A stretch of DNA of 64,000 nt. Source: Pterobdella sp. o SKG-2022 (lineage: Eukaryota > Annelida > Clitellata > Hirudinida > Piscicolidae). A program made the translations under genes and the position numbers. The notes beneath the pieces were generated by a model, which worked only from the letters and a program-made list of their open reading frames with translations, made no database searches and was not told the DNA's origin. Position 1 is the stretch's first letter; each line of letters starts with the position of its first letter. Shown here one piece after another: positions 47,456 to 57,808 of the stretch. Location: positions 9,059,647-9,123,646 of the forward strand of contig OZ038326.1 of assembly GCA_964035795.1 (NCBI GenBank), in the 5' to 3' direction.

Positions 47456-49715
47456 GGAAAGTGTGGAGATTACAAGAGACCTCAATCAGAAACGAATTTA
47501 TATCCCACTTTAGAGATAAATCTTCTACAATAGATAAAAGTAGGGGTGTCGAAAGCATGTGGAAGTCACTTGAAGCAGATTTATTGGAATCAGCTGATAC
47601 TGTTTGTGGCTGGACAAAAGGTCCGCCTAGACATAGTCACATGGTGATGGAATGATACTGTTGCTGCGGTCGTTAAAAAAAGCGCGCAGCTTGGAAATGT
47701 TGGCAAAATGGTGGTAGTAAAAATGAATATCTACGTGCTAAGAAAGCTGCCAAAAGAGCTTTATTTGATGCTAGAAGAGAGGCTGAGCAGGTAAGGTTTG
47801 GTGAAGTTCTAAGAAGGGAAGAAAATAGAACAGAAGTGTTCAAGATAGCAAAGCATATATATGCAAATAACCGTAATGTCATTGGAGAAAATTGTGTCAA
47901 AAATGACAAAGGGGACTTAGCTGTTACAAACCATGAAAATCTACTTGCATGGCAAGAACACTATGAACGTCTGTTGAATGAGGAGTTTGATTGGAATGAG
48001 GAGTCATTAGCATCAAACGATCCCACAATTGAACCGCGGCCTAAAATAGAAGTCGACACAGTGAGAAGAGTTTTGGGCAGAATGAAGTGTGGTAAAGCAG
48101 CTGGTAGTTCTGGGGTTGTTGCAGAAATGTTGCAAGCTTCTGGTGAAGTAGGCATTAGCCGTATGACAGACCTTTTCAATGGTATCTTAGATGAATATAA
48201 AATACCTGAAGACTGGAATACGAGCGTGACCCTCAACTGCTTCAAAAACAAGGGTGAGGTGACTGACAGAGGAAATTATAGAGGTTTGAAACTCTTGGAG
48301 CACTTGATAAAGGTCTTCGAAAAGGTTATTGAGGAAGAAATTAGAAGACAGGTAAGTATCTACTCAATGCAGTTCGGATTTGTGCCAGGTAGAGGTACCA
48401 TCGATGCTATTTCCATAGCTCGACAGTTGCAAGAAAGATATCTTGGCAATAAGAAAAAACTGTACTTTGCCTTTTTTGACCCAGAAAAAGTTTTCGATAG
48501 AGTTCCAAGAGAAGTTGTTAGGGGGTTCTTGAGGAAGCTTGCGGTGATGGAGTGGTTAGTAAGGACGGTCATGGCTATGTACACAGGTAGCAAGAGTAGA
48601 GTCAGAATAAATAATGTGCTGGGTAACAAGTTCAGTGTGAAGGCTGGTGTCCACCAAGGTTCTGTACCGAGTCCCTTACTCTTCATCGTTTTTCTAGAAG
48701 CGCTATCATGTGAATGCAGAAATAGGTCCATGTGGGAATTTTGTATGCTGATGACTTAGTGATTATTGCTAAAATCCTGAAAGATAGTTACTGTTATTAG
48801 AAAAACAGTATTGAAAGCAAGGGTCTTAGAGTGAACATAAAAAACGAAGGTTATGATCAGTGCTCTGAATCATGGTCCAAGTTTCCAGTCTAGAAAACAC
48901 TCTTGTGAAGTGTGTTTTAAAGGTGTTGGCGTCAGCTCTATACTTTGCACTATATGTAACCACTGGGTTCATAAACGCTGTAATGGCCTAAAAAGCAAAT
49001 TGGCTTCTGCCATAAACTTCAAATGTAAGGCGTGTTTAGATCCTCAAGTTAGTGATGTTGATTATAAGGCCGTTGAACTTGCTGGAAATAAATATAAAGT
49101 GGTTAACCAATTTTGTTTTTTATGAGATGATTAGTCCTGGTGATGGAGCTGAAGCTAGTACTGTTGCTCGTGTAAGATCCGTTTGGAAGAGTTTCAGGAT
49201 ACTGTTACCTCTGTTAGCCAGTCGGGTCATTTCACTTAAAACAAAAGGGCGTTTAATGCTGCTTGCGTCAGAAGTGTTATGGTTTATGGTAGTGAGACTT
49301 GGCCTCTTAAAGTGGAAGATATCCCTAGAATATCCAGAGCTGATAAGATGATGATCAGGTGGATGTGTAATGTAAGCTTAAAGGATGGGAGGTCATCAGA
49401 TGAATTGAGGGAAAGACTGGGAATTCCAGCCATCACCGAGGTGCTACGCAAAAATAGACTGAGATGGTTTGGGCATGTAATGAGGATAGATGCTGGTAAC
49501 CCAGCAAGTGCTTGCAGGCATGTCGTGATAGAGGGTAAGCGAGAACAAGGTAGACCAAGAAAAACATGGTCCCAATTAATAAGCAACGACTTAAGAAGAA
49601 TGAAACTCAATCCTGAACTTGCCCAAGACCGATTTTTGAGAAGAGCCATTATGAGACCCCGTTCAACCCATGCTAGCATGGAAATGGACGCAAAACGATG
49701 ATGATGATGATTTAC
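47456..49715 (+). mobile_element. Family A, copy 2: best-preserved RT in the window
   Basis: A linker (KNEYLRAKKAAKRALFDARR) leads into a 307-codon open frame (47836-48759): MKCGKAAGSSGVVAEMLQAS, GNYRGLKLLEHLIKVFEKVI, QFGFVPGRGTIDAISIARQL, LYFAFFDPEKVFDRVPREVV and KAGVHQGSVPSPLLFIVFLE. A frameshift just before motif C leaves LYADDLVI in the next frame (YADD at 48744-48755). Then comes a PHD-like finger CEVCFKGVGVSSILCTICNH then WVHKRC..FKCKAC (48853-49125), and a C-terminal domain with VYGSETWPLKVEDIPRISR, MIRWMCNVSLKDGRSSDEL and RLRWFGHVMRIDAGNPA (49279-49701). It ends in (GAT)n at 49,697-49,711. The endonuclease is missing: 5'-truncated. Confidence 0.9.
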
Positions 49716-49965
49716 TTTGGCTCAAAGAAATCATTATGTTAGAGTAGTTTTTTAAGAGACATCGTATGCTTTTAATAAATTGATTTTTCTGTATAATAAT
49801 CTTCTTTCGCCAAAGTAAATACTGCAAATTATTTGAATACTAAAGGCATTTTCTCAAGTAATTAGCTAAAATTTCAGCAAATAAAAATAGAAAGTTTATA
49901 TAAGCCAAAAACAAAAACTGAGTATATGAAAAAACTGAGAAACAACTTGAGCAAACATTGTTGGT
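49716..49965. other. AT-rich spacer
   Basis: Nothing recognised between the LINE tail and the Penelope-like pieces. Confidence 0.5.
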
Positions 49966-49969
49966 CGTT

Positions 49970-50115
49970 ATAGCCACTGATTATTTATTATGTTTTTTAT
50001 TTCTAAGCATCCACGAACTAGAAGGTTTATTTTGTAAAATTTTTTATTTTTTTGGGAAAAAGTTGCGATTATCTCTGGTTTATCCCAGTTTATTTTGCCG
50101 TGATTACATTGAGTA
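49970..50115 (-). mobile_element. Penelope-like element, C-terminal tail, minus strand
   Basis: Minus strand reads CTQCNHGKINWDKPEIIATF, SQKNKKFYKINLLVRGCLEI. The same peptide is encoded on the plus strand at 50,965-51,090, so two tails of one family face each other. Confidence 0.75.
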
Positions 50116-51185
50116 CAAACTTTGAAAACAATGGTTTCAACCGGAAACAACTGTTACAAATAGAAACTTCATACAAACCCAAAAAATCAAAAGCCGAAAT
50201 TGATTACAAAAGAAAATTAAGCAACAGAAAAACCCAAAACAATAACAAAGTACAACATCAACATAAACAACTAAATAAACACATAACATGGGCATCATTA
50301 CCTTAAATGCCTACAACAACAGACAAATTAAATAATATCTTCACAAAGAACAATATCGCTCACCATACTTCATCATGACTATTACTGGGACATATCCTAT
50401 GCTCATCAAACAAAACAAAACACGAAAAAATAGACAAAAAAGGAGTTTATCAGTTGAAGTGTTCCTGCGATAACAACAAAGCATACATTAGCCAAACCAG
50501 GATGAGCATAAGAAATCGAATAAAGCATCATGAAGCAGACATATGTTCAAAAGCCAGAATCTACAATATCAGGAATATCAATATCATTGGTTCTGGGCAT
50601 GACGTTAAACTGCACCGAAGACAGCGTCTCCAATTTGAGGTTGCTTTCCTGTTATAACCTGGATAACACTAGACTTCGGTAACATGTATCGACAAACTGA
50701 TATCCTGGTATCGTTGTCATTTGGCTTGGCGAAGGATCATTCTTTATTGACAACAGCAAGGCAAACTGCCCAAGTGTGGGAACGACCTTTCTTGAAATTC
50801 GATAGTTTCAAGTTGGACGTTAGCTTGGGCTGGCAGTTCTATGAAAACTTTGTCCCAACTAAAAATGGCTTTCATTAGCCGACTGCTGTATACCCCAGAT
50901 ACTGGGACGCCTACAGTAGTATAATCTAATATGAATATTATTATTTATTATTTTTATCAAAGCATGCCCGCCAATGTAATCACGGCCAAATAAACTTGGA
51001 CAAACCAGAGATAATCGCAACTTTTTCGCAAAAAAATAGAAAATTTCTACAAAAAAACTTTCTAGTTTGTGAAAGCTTAAAAATAAAAAAACATAATACA
51101 ATAATCAGTGCCTTTAACGACCCACAATGTTACGTCAATACCAAAGCCTGGGACCCACTATTAAAGAGAAAGTAAATAATACAAG
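50116..51185 (+). mobile_element. Penelope-like element: end of RT, GIY-YIG domain, tail
   Basis: Plus strand: QIETSYKPKKSKAEIDYKRK (50,150-50,215), then the GIY-YIG endonuclease KKGVYQLKCSCDNNKAYISQ and TRMSIRNRIKHHEADICSKA (50,435-50,560). Canonical GIY is G-V-Y here and Y-I-G is Y-I-S, so the second motif is altered. After repeat R (50,580-50,940) the tail resumes: NLDKPEIIATFSQKNRKFLQ and NTKAWDPLLKRK (50,965-51,177). The RT core is missing. GIY-YIG plus this tail is typical of Penelope-like elements. Confidence 0.82.
50580..50940 (+). repeat. Interspersed repeat R, longest copy, inside a Penelope-like element
   Basis: About 360 bases, from ttctgggcatgacgttaaac to taatctaatatgaatatt. The start matches 52,863-52,965, the middle 38,398-38,535, the end 17,390-17,520. 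It contains the stem-forming ccccag.tactggg. Host element coding sequence continues on both sides, so it is an insertion. Confidence 0.8.
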
Positions 51186-51508
51186 AGAAGGGGAGCAAGA
51201 GTTTAACTCCAAATTATAACACCAAACAATAATTTAACCATTCATAAATACTTTAAAATACATCTCATAAAAAAAACAATATTACATAGTTTAACAATTT
51301 TCATTTATCAAAAATTTTCACATCTATGGTTTTTCCGTTCAAATTCTCTAATTTTCTTTACAACTTTGATAATGAATTATGACAAGGTTTTACTTGTTGG
51401 AAATTTTAGCTAAATAAAAAATTTTTTTCTACGTGTTTTTATAAATTCATAATTTAAAGTTTACAGGTAAAATTCAAGTTTACGAAAGATCATACGATGT
51501 CTTTAAAA
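51186..51508. other. AT-rich spacer before two hairpins
   Basis: No coding or repeat feature was recognised. Confidence 0.5.
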
Positions 51509-51604
51509 AACTTGGGCAATAGCAATGAGCAACACCGAAAAAGTCACTGGAGATACCCATCAAATGTGACTTTTTTGGTGTTGTTCATTGTTATTGCTCA
51601 AGTT
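51509..51604. repeat. Fold-back hairpin 1
   Basis: Arms 51509-51547 and 51566-51604 (39 bases each) are reverse complements with a few mismatches: gggcaatagcaatgagcaac against gttgttcattgttattgctc. The loop is 18 bases. Confidence 0.92.
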
Positions 51605-51614
51605 GTCTTTCACC

Positions 51615-51865
51615 AACAATAGACTAAATATTTTAGTTGAATGAATGAATATACACGAAAATCATCTTATAACTCAGCCCCACACCGAGCTCAAAATTAA
51701 TGATAAAGTAAAAACACAATGAAACGCGAAAAAATAGAGATCAAATTTGTTCGTGTTTCATTGTGTTTTTACTTTATCATTAATTTTGAGGTCGGTGTGG
51801 GGCTGAGTTATAAGATGATTTTCGTGTATATTCGTTCATTCAACTAAAATATTTAGTCTATTGTT
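51615..51865. repeat. Fold-back hairpin 2, 116-bp arms
   Basis: Arms 51615-51730 and 51750-51865 are equal in length and differ at about three positions; the spacer is 19 bases. Ends are aacaatagactaaatatttt and its complement. A near-perfect palindrome of this kind looks like a young fold-back or MITE-type element. No coding capacity. Confidence 0.96.
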
Positions 51866-52210
51866 TATGTCAATTCTCTAGCTTTGGAATTTTTCATTCA
51901 ATCTTATATACCATAATTTTTTTAATAATCTCTTTCTTCGCAACAGGGTCTTTTAGAATCATTTTCATTTCTTTTATTTATGTATGTTAGTTTTTGCCAC
52001 AACTTGTGCCACGCATTTCTCAAAGTTGTTGTTGATGACCATGCACTTTAGAAAAAAATTTCGAAAATCCTTAGTGATAAATATGGATTTTTGACGGTCT
52101 ACTGTACATTGTTTGTGCTTATCTAGAAGCCGGAAAATTCACTATTAAAATGATTTAATTTGAATATATTTTTAAAAACTGCCTAATACATAGTTCATTT
52201 TTTTTTCTAG
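51866..52210. other. Intron DNA before TMX3 exon 10
   Basis: AT-rich. A good acceptor-like site at 51,929 (cttcgcaacag) is followed by a short open stretch without homology to the missing TMX3 segment. Confidence 0.4.
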
Positions 52211-52394
52211 GCACCAATTTGTTCATTTGACTGATTTGGAAGTTGGAAACACTATGATAATGGACTATCAAACTGGTCCTTTTTTCATTATATTTTTTTC
52301 TTCGAACCACCAATTCTGCCTTCCAACTTCTCCGATTTCAACTACGCATGATCTTGAAAAGTTTATTGAAGAGGTGCAACAAGGAAAGATACAA
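52211..52394 (+). CDS. TMX3: TMX3-like exon 10 (b' domain)
   Basis: Begins by completing CA|G to Gln, then HQFVHLTDLEVGNTMIMDYQ, TGPFFIIFFSSNHQF and on to FIEEVQQGKIQ. This fits the second half of the b' thioredoxin-like domain, in which a proline-containing loop precedes a strand and the domain closes with a helix F-I-x-x-V/I. Acceptor is a long T tract ending ctag; donor is gtatat in phase 0. Relative to homologues about 20 residues are absent between this exon and exon 9. Confidence 0.88.
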
Positions 52395-52762
52395 GTATAT
52401 TAGATGTTCTTATTTAATGAGACATTATTTTGTAAATAATAAGCTAATTTCAACTTTTTTCAACCTTTTTGTGTGGTGTTCAAAAAATTTCCAATTTTTA
52501 TAAAATGTTATTACCAATCTAACCCACGATTATTTATTCACAAGTACATTAGCTGTTTTTTTTTTTCATTTATTGTTTGTCAAGTTGACGGCTCTATCAT
52601 CACGATGTTGCCATTTCTTATTACAAATCTTTCTATCTCGAGATTTCAAAATAACTGAATCGGTGACCAGTGGACATTAATTCGTTTTTCGTCTGTCTAG
52701 TTGACGCGAACAAAAACTTGTATTTTTTTTTAAACTAATAATTTTTCATATTAATTTAATTT
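52395..52762. other. Intron DNA after TMX3 exon 10
   Basis: AT-rich, nothing recognised. Confidence 0.5.
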
Positions 52763-52862
52763 TTTCAAAAGCCAAACCGTAAAATGAATATAATTTCAAA
52801 ACACTAGTAAGTTTATTAAGATACGAAGCTTTTCGTTATCAACGTAACATCCTGGTCACGAT
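52763..52862 (-). repeat. Interspersed repeat S, copy 3, inverted
   Basis: Reverse complement of the repeat at 20,262 and 25,084: aagatacgaagcttttcgtt then atcaacgtaaca. It abuts a partial repeat R at 52,863. Confidence 0.88.
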
Positions 52863-52964
52863 TAAAACTGCACCAAACTCAGTGCCTGCAATTTAAGGCT
52901 GTTTTTTTTTCTATAATTTTGATAACACTAGACTCTGGTAGCAAGTATCGACAAACTGATATTC
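52863..52964 (+). repeat. Repeat R, 5' part
   Basis: Matches 50,595-50,705: aaactgcacc, gataacactagact, agtatcgacaaactgatat. It breaks off where the tail of the next LINE begins. Confidence 0.78.
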
Positions 52965-54240
52965 TCATCATCATCATCATAAACGTTTAATGTCTTTACT
53001 TTCTCACTATGTGTGGTTAGACATCCAAAGCCTTTATTTTTTTCTCCCAAACGTGTTTGTTTTGGGCATCCTCTTTCCGAAGTCCAGTTGCCCTCAAATC
53101 GTTTTCCACAGTTTGACGCCAAGTCATCTCAGGCTTACCTGCACTTTGAGGTCCAGGAATGGTCACACCTCGGGCCATTTTGGGCCACTGATTATCATCC
53201 ATTCTTTTTAAGTGGTCATACCATCGAAGTCTTAACTTTCTCAACCGGACCCAAAGGAGTTCAAGGTTAAAATTCTGTAGAAATTCGTTTTTGGAAAAGC
53301 CGGTAACCAAACGTAGCATGTGAGCATTGATTTGCAATTCGTCAGTTTGCATCCTCAGTCATTGGTCATGTTTCTGAAACGTATAGCATTGAGCTGAGTA
53401 TACAAGCAGTATATATCCTTTCACGGAGTTTTCCTGGTAAGAGTTTGCAAGATAGAAATGATTTGCATGCTCCTAAAGCCGCCTCAGCCTTGACGAATGC
53501 GATTTGAAGCTGCAGCTTCAATGGATCCAGCAGAGTCTTGCACATCTCAGGTATTTATAAGTGTTGACTATTTCAACGGCACAGTTACTTACTGGCCTAC
53601 CTAATTTATCCGGTTCGCAAACTACACATTTGAATGTGAAGCCTTCGTTTGGTTTGAAAGGGCGTTTCAATTTTGAGCAACGGTGATGCGTCCACTGTTT
53701 GCAAACAACACATTTTACACAATTTGATTTTGTGTTGCGGCCACATACGGCACACGGCTATTTTCCTTGTCTAATATCGGGGGTGTTGGTATTTCCTTTT
53801 TAAAACTAAAGTTCATTGCTTTCGTTTTGTTAAGATTTACTGACAATCCATGCTCTCTCAATGTAGAAATCCATAAGTTAAGGCGATTTCCCGCCTCTGT
53901 CATGGAATCAGCAAGAATGACCAAGTCGTTTGCGTAAAGTAGCTCATTCAACGCTCTATCTTCCATGACTATATTGAAAAGTATCGGGCTTAATATCGAG
54001 CCTTGGTGTACACCAAAGTTAATCGAGAAGGGATCACTTAGTTTGTCGTTCAGTCATAAAACTAGCGTGCTCTTTGTACATAGTTTCGATGAAATTTATT
54101 ATTTATTCCGGTACATGCAGTTTTCTCAAAGACCTCCATATAACCTTGGTACAGAGCCAAATGCCTTAACAAGGTCAAAAAAGATTCAGAACAAATTCAT
54201 TTTTGCACTGCGGTATTTTTCTTCTAGCTGGCTAAGTATA
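52965..54240 (-). mobile_element. Family A, copy 3, RT end to C-terminus
   Basis: Minus strand. The 3' end has a (GAT)n tail (catcatcatcatcat at 52,966-52,980 on the plus strand). The C-terminal domain reads MLRLVTGFSKNEFLQNFNLE, LRKLRLRWYDHLKRMDDNQW and GKPEMTWRQTVENDL (53352-53017), with SETWPMTEDA before it. Then a Cys-rich finger (53,590-53,760: CAVCGRNTKSNCVKC region), an RT piece LNELLYANDLVILADSMTEA (53966-53715) where YADD is YAND, and an earlier V-H-Q-G-S-I-L-S-P region at about 53,985-54,030. Confidence 0.83.
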
Positions 54241-54972
54241 AGATTTTTTCAACACATTAAGGTTTGAACCAGAAACCATTAGATTTGTCTTACCCATATT
54301 CACCCTCAACCCCTTTTTCTCCATCTCCGATCTCCATCTTCTCTACTTCGCTAATAGCTCATCCATGAATCGACACTTACCATTAAGTCGTCAGCATACA
54401 AAATCTCCCAAGGGCAACCTGTACAAAACTCCATAGATAAAGCTTCCAGCACAATAACAAAAAGTAATGGACTAAGAACAGAACCTTGAAGAACACCTAC
54501 CCAAACATCAAACGAGTTGCTATACTCATCACCAACTCTCACCCTATTTCTCACTTCTTTGTACATGGATTGTACAATTCTCACAAGTTCATCAATTTTC
54601 AATTTTCGCATGCTCCACAAAATTTTTTTTCGTGGCACTCTGTAAAAAGCCTTTTCCAGATCAATGAATGCTAAGTAGAGAGGGGTTTACCAGCAACCAG
54701 ATGCTTTTCCTGTAACTGAAGGAGGATAAATATGGCATCAGTTGTACCCGAGCTTGCATAAAACCACATTGCATATCATTAATCACCATCCTTTGTCTAA
54801 TAAAACCTTCCACTACGCGCTCCAAAACCTTCATAACCTGATCAATTAACTTCAAACCCCTATAGTTAGACCGGTTTAAAGCATCACCTCTACCTCTATA
54901 TATACTGACTATGTGACTTTTCTGCCACTCAGACGGTATACGGTTCTCAAATATCATCATCATCATCATTCT
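54241..54972 (-). mobile_element. Family A, copy 4, RT core
   Basis: Minus strand reads PSEWQKSHIVSIYRGRGDAL, NRSNYRGLKLIDQVMKVLER (54969-54661), VQSMYKEVRNRVRVGDEYSN, GVLQGSVLSPLLFVIVLEAL and EILYADDLMVSVDSW (54638-54351). Motif A is damaged near 54,660. The 5' side is cut by the tail of copy 5 at 54,955-54,972. Confidence 0.82.
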
Positions 54973-56880
54973 ATTTAGAGCCCATTTTTCTCAGCAGAGG
55001 GTAAGGCTTTTTTGAAAAAAAGTCCTTTCCACGTAAGGCGGTCGTGTGAGTCGATTTCCATCAAACTGAGCTTTGGCCGATCCTTTTTCAGCAACTCTTC
55101 CCATGTCATTTTTGGCCTACCGGGTCTTTTAACACCAACAACCTTGAATTCTTTGACTTTTGAAAGCCAATCTGAGCTGCGCACCACATGACCAAACATC
55201 CTCAACCTATGACAACGCAACGCCGATTCTGTTCTGAATGCCAAGTTTTGCATGCAATTTTTCTGCACTTATCCTGTCTTTGCAAATCCATCGAATCATA
55301 ACCAAGTCATTTCGCTTCAATCGGTTCAGGGAAGGTGTTGTTAGGCTCCAGGTTTCAGAAAAGTACAACATCACAGCTCTAATGTACGTGTTGTAGATTT
55401 GACCTCTGGTTGTGAAAAGTAGATGGGGATTGATGTGAAGTGGAAGAAGCTGACGAAACTTACTCCAAGCAGACTTGCATCTGGTGATTGAAGAAAGCAA
55501 CGCCCAGGCATAAAACCGCACTGCATCTCATCTATGTTTGTATTTCTTCTTATGAGAGCTTCCACCACACGTTCAACGGTTTTCATCACATGGTCCATCA
55601 GTTTCAAGCCTCTATAGTTACCTCTGACCAACGCATCACCTTTACCCTTGTAGAGATTGACTATGTATATTGCCAATCTGACGGAACGCAAGTTTGAGCT
55701 ATGATAGCATTGATGAGGTCACGTACAAGCTCGAAGCCTGCGCCATCAGATGCTTTGATCATTTCAGACACGACCCCAGATGGACCAGCAGCTTTTCCAG
55801 GAATCATTTTACAAACGGCTTTACGAACCATATCATTAGTGATGAGAACTTTGACCTTCCACCGGCAGTACATCAAAGAGATTATTTTAATCCCATGGAA
55901 ACTCATGGTTAAGTAAGTGAACATAGTATTCTCTCCATGCGGCTTTCTTTGCTGAGTCAACTAATGACAACGTGCCCGTGTCATTTAGTACTGGTTTCTC
56001 GCCCACAACATCTTGGTTATTATGCCTTATTTGCTTGGCTAGACGAAAAGATGTTGGTAAAATCAGCCTTATTCTTTTGAAGATGACATTTTAAAGCCTC
56101 ATTTTTGGCATGGTATATTATGCGATTAGATGCTCGTTTAGCTGTGACATAGTCATCACGACTACCACCCGCTTTCCATAATTTGAAAAATTTTCTTTTC
56201 TCAGTCACAGCGGCATCTCACTATTCCACCACCACGTCTGCTTTTTTCATGGCACCTTGGAGGAGACTCCACAGACGTGTTTCTAAGTTGATAACAGGTT
56301 CTTCTTAAGAAAAAGCCAGTTGTCATTCACAGACTTTAGCTGGACCATTTTGGTTAGTGAGTGAAGTGAGCTTTGCAGAAAACTGGGCTTTCACATCGGG
56401 ATTAAGTAATTTCCAAACTTTAATTCGTGGTTCAAACTTGTTCTTCACATTTTTGATAAGAGGGATCCGTAGTACTGCGACTACAAGTTTGTGCTGAGCA
56501 CACTCTTCACCAGGGATCACCTTCACATTTGTTACATATTTCAATAATTTTTTTCTGCAGAGCATATAGTCAATCTGGGTAGAGTATAAACCAGATTGAT
56601 ATGTTACCAAATGTTCCGACTTTTTCTTGAACCATGAATTTGCAACCAACAGATTGTTTGCAACGGAAAATTCCAAGACCCTCTCACCATCCGCATTTTT
56701 TTTCCCAAATACTAAGCCCCCATGCACTTCTTCATAACCAGCAGCACTTGCTCCAATGTGCCCGTTGAAATCACCGCATATCAGCACAGATCGACTCTCC
56801 TCCTCGACATAGTTTCCACCACTTAAGAAGCCTTTCCTCATTGAACCAATATTTAAAGATCGACTCGAAAAAGACTTTCA
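54955..56880 (-). mobile_element. Family A, copy 5, with internal deletion
   Basis: Minus strand. Tail (GAT)n at 54,955-54,970; C-terminal domain with SALRCHRLRMFGHVVRSSDW and KRPGRPKMTWEELLKKDRPK (55268-54975) and AVMLYFSETWSLTTP (55521-55207). Then, at about 55,500, the sequence jumps straight to RT start motifs GNYRGLKLMDHVMKTVERVV and QCGFMPGR (55691-55510): motif A, YADD and the finger are deleted. Further up are IPGKAAGPSGVVSEMIKASD (55960-55661), a linker, and an endonuclease with SVLICGDFNGHIGASAAGY, NNLLVANSWFKKKSEHLVTY and STQIDYMLCRKKL (56841-56323). Confidence 0.85.
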
Positions 56881-57480
56881 AAGATAGTGCATATTGATAA
56901 GATAGTGGATATTGATAAGATGCAGTTTCGTTTCGTTTTTGAAAGAAATGCCACTGAAAAAGTTTTTAATGTTCGCCAGTATTGAGAAAAATAGCCGTCA
57001 AAAGATCACTCTTGCTTTCGTTGACTTGGAGAAGGTCTCTGATCGCGTTTCGCGTAATTATTTATGGCGGAAAATTTTTATAAATTTTTTAGAATTATGA
57101 AAAAAGAAGAGAGGGGATTCAAAAGAATTATTTGGGATCTTGTCTGGAAGAGAAAAGTAGAATATAGAAAAGTTATATGGAAGCTATAATAAATGTTGCG
57201 AACTCTGGGATATAAAAACATCAGACGCTCTTTGTTGAAAGACCAGTAATACCTATAAGTGATGTGAAAGTAAGCTCAGCCATAAAAATTTCGAAAAATG
57301 GCAAGGCTTTGGGTCTTTCAGAGGTCAGTATTGAGATGGTCAAAACCAGTGGACAAGTGGTAATTGATGTATTAAGAAAGTTAAGTCAAAATATACCGGA
57401 TGGTGTAGACATGCCAACAAAATGGAAATCTAGAGTCATAACCCCACTATACAAAAACAAATGACACGTGTGAGACTGTG
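56881..57480 (+). mobile_element. Family A fragments, RT pieces out of order
   Basis: 56,930-57,060 reads MQFRFV, then KITLAFVDLEKVSDRVSR (RT motif A). 57,264-57,464 reads KISKNGKALGLSEVSIEMVK then MPTKWKSRVITPLYKNK, which belongs before motif A in the element. So the pieces are two fragments or a rearranged one. Confidence 0.7.
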
Positions 57481-57540
57481 GTTTTTACCGAAGAATGAAA
57501 CTATCAGCCTTCAATTTTTTAATAAATGGTTTCGAAAAGA

Positions 57541-57680
57541 AGGGTAAGTCGAAGGTTAAGTGGAAGAGCAAATTAATATAGTAAGTGCTTGAAATTGGTT
57601 TAAAAGAGAAGGATTCTTTAGATAAATGGAGATCATTCGTATATAAAATTGCAAGAAAAGTTTTGTAACTGAAATAAATC
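57541..57680 (+). mobile_element. Short LINE 3'-end fragment
   Basis: Related to 39,980-40,104; reads KSKVKWKSKL and then VLEIGLKEKDSLDKWRSFVY, IARKVL, a typical last segment of a LINE C-terminal domain. Confidence 0.55.
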
Positions 57681-57808
57681 TGGCCACTCAGTAAAGAAGG
57701 ATTAAACCGGTTTTAAAATCCTGGCAACTATCTTCATATCAATCTACAATTTATTTCATGCAATATTGTGCACTTAGTTATGTCAATTTCTTGTTTTAAT
57801 ATTCAATA

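Noticed and set aside
47836..48759. Independent 307-residue protein-coding gene
   Set aside because: It is the RT domain of LINE copy A2; motifs and flanking finger and C-terminal domain show this.
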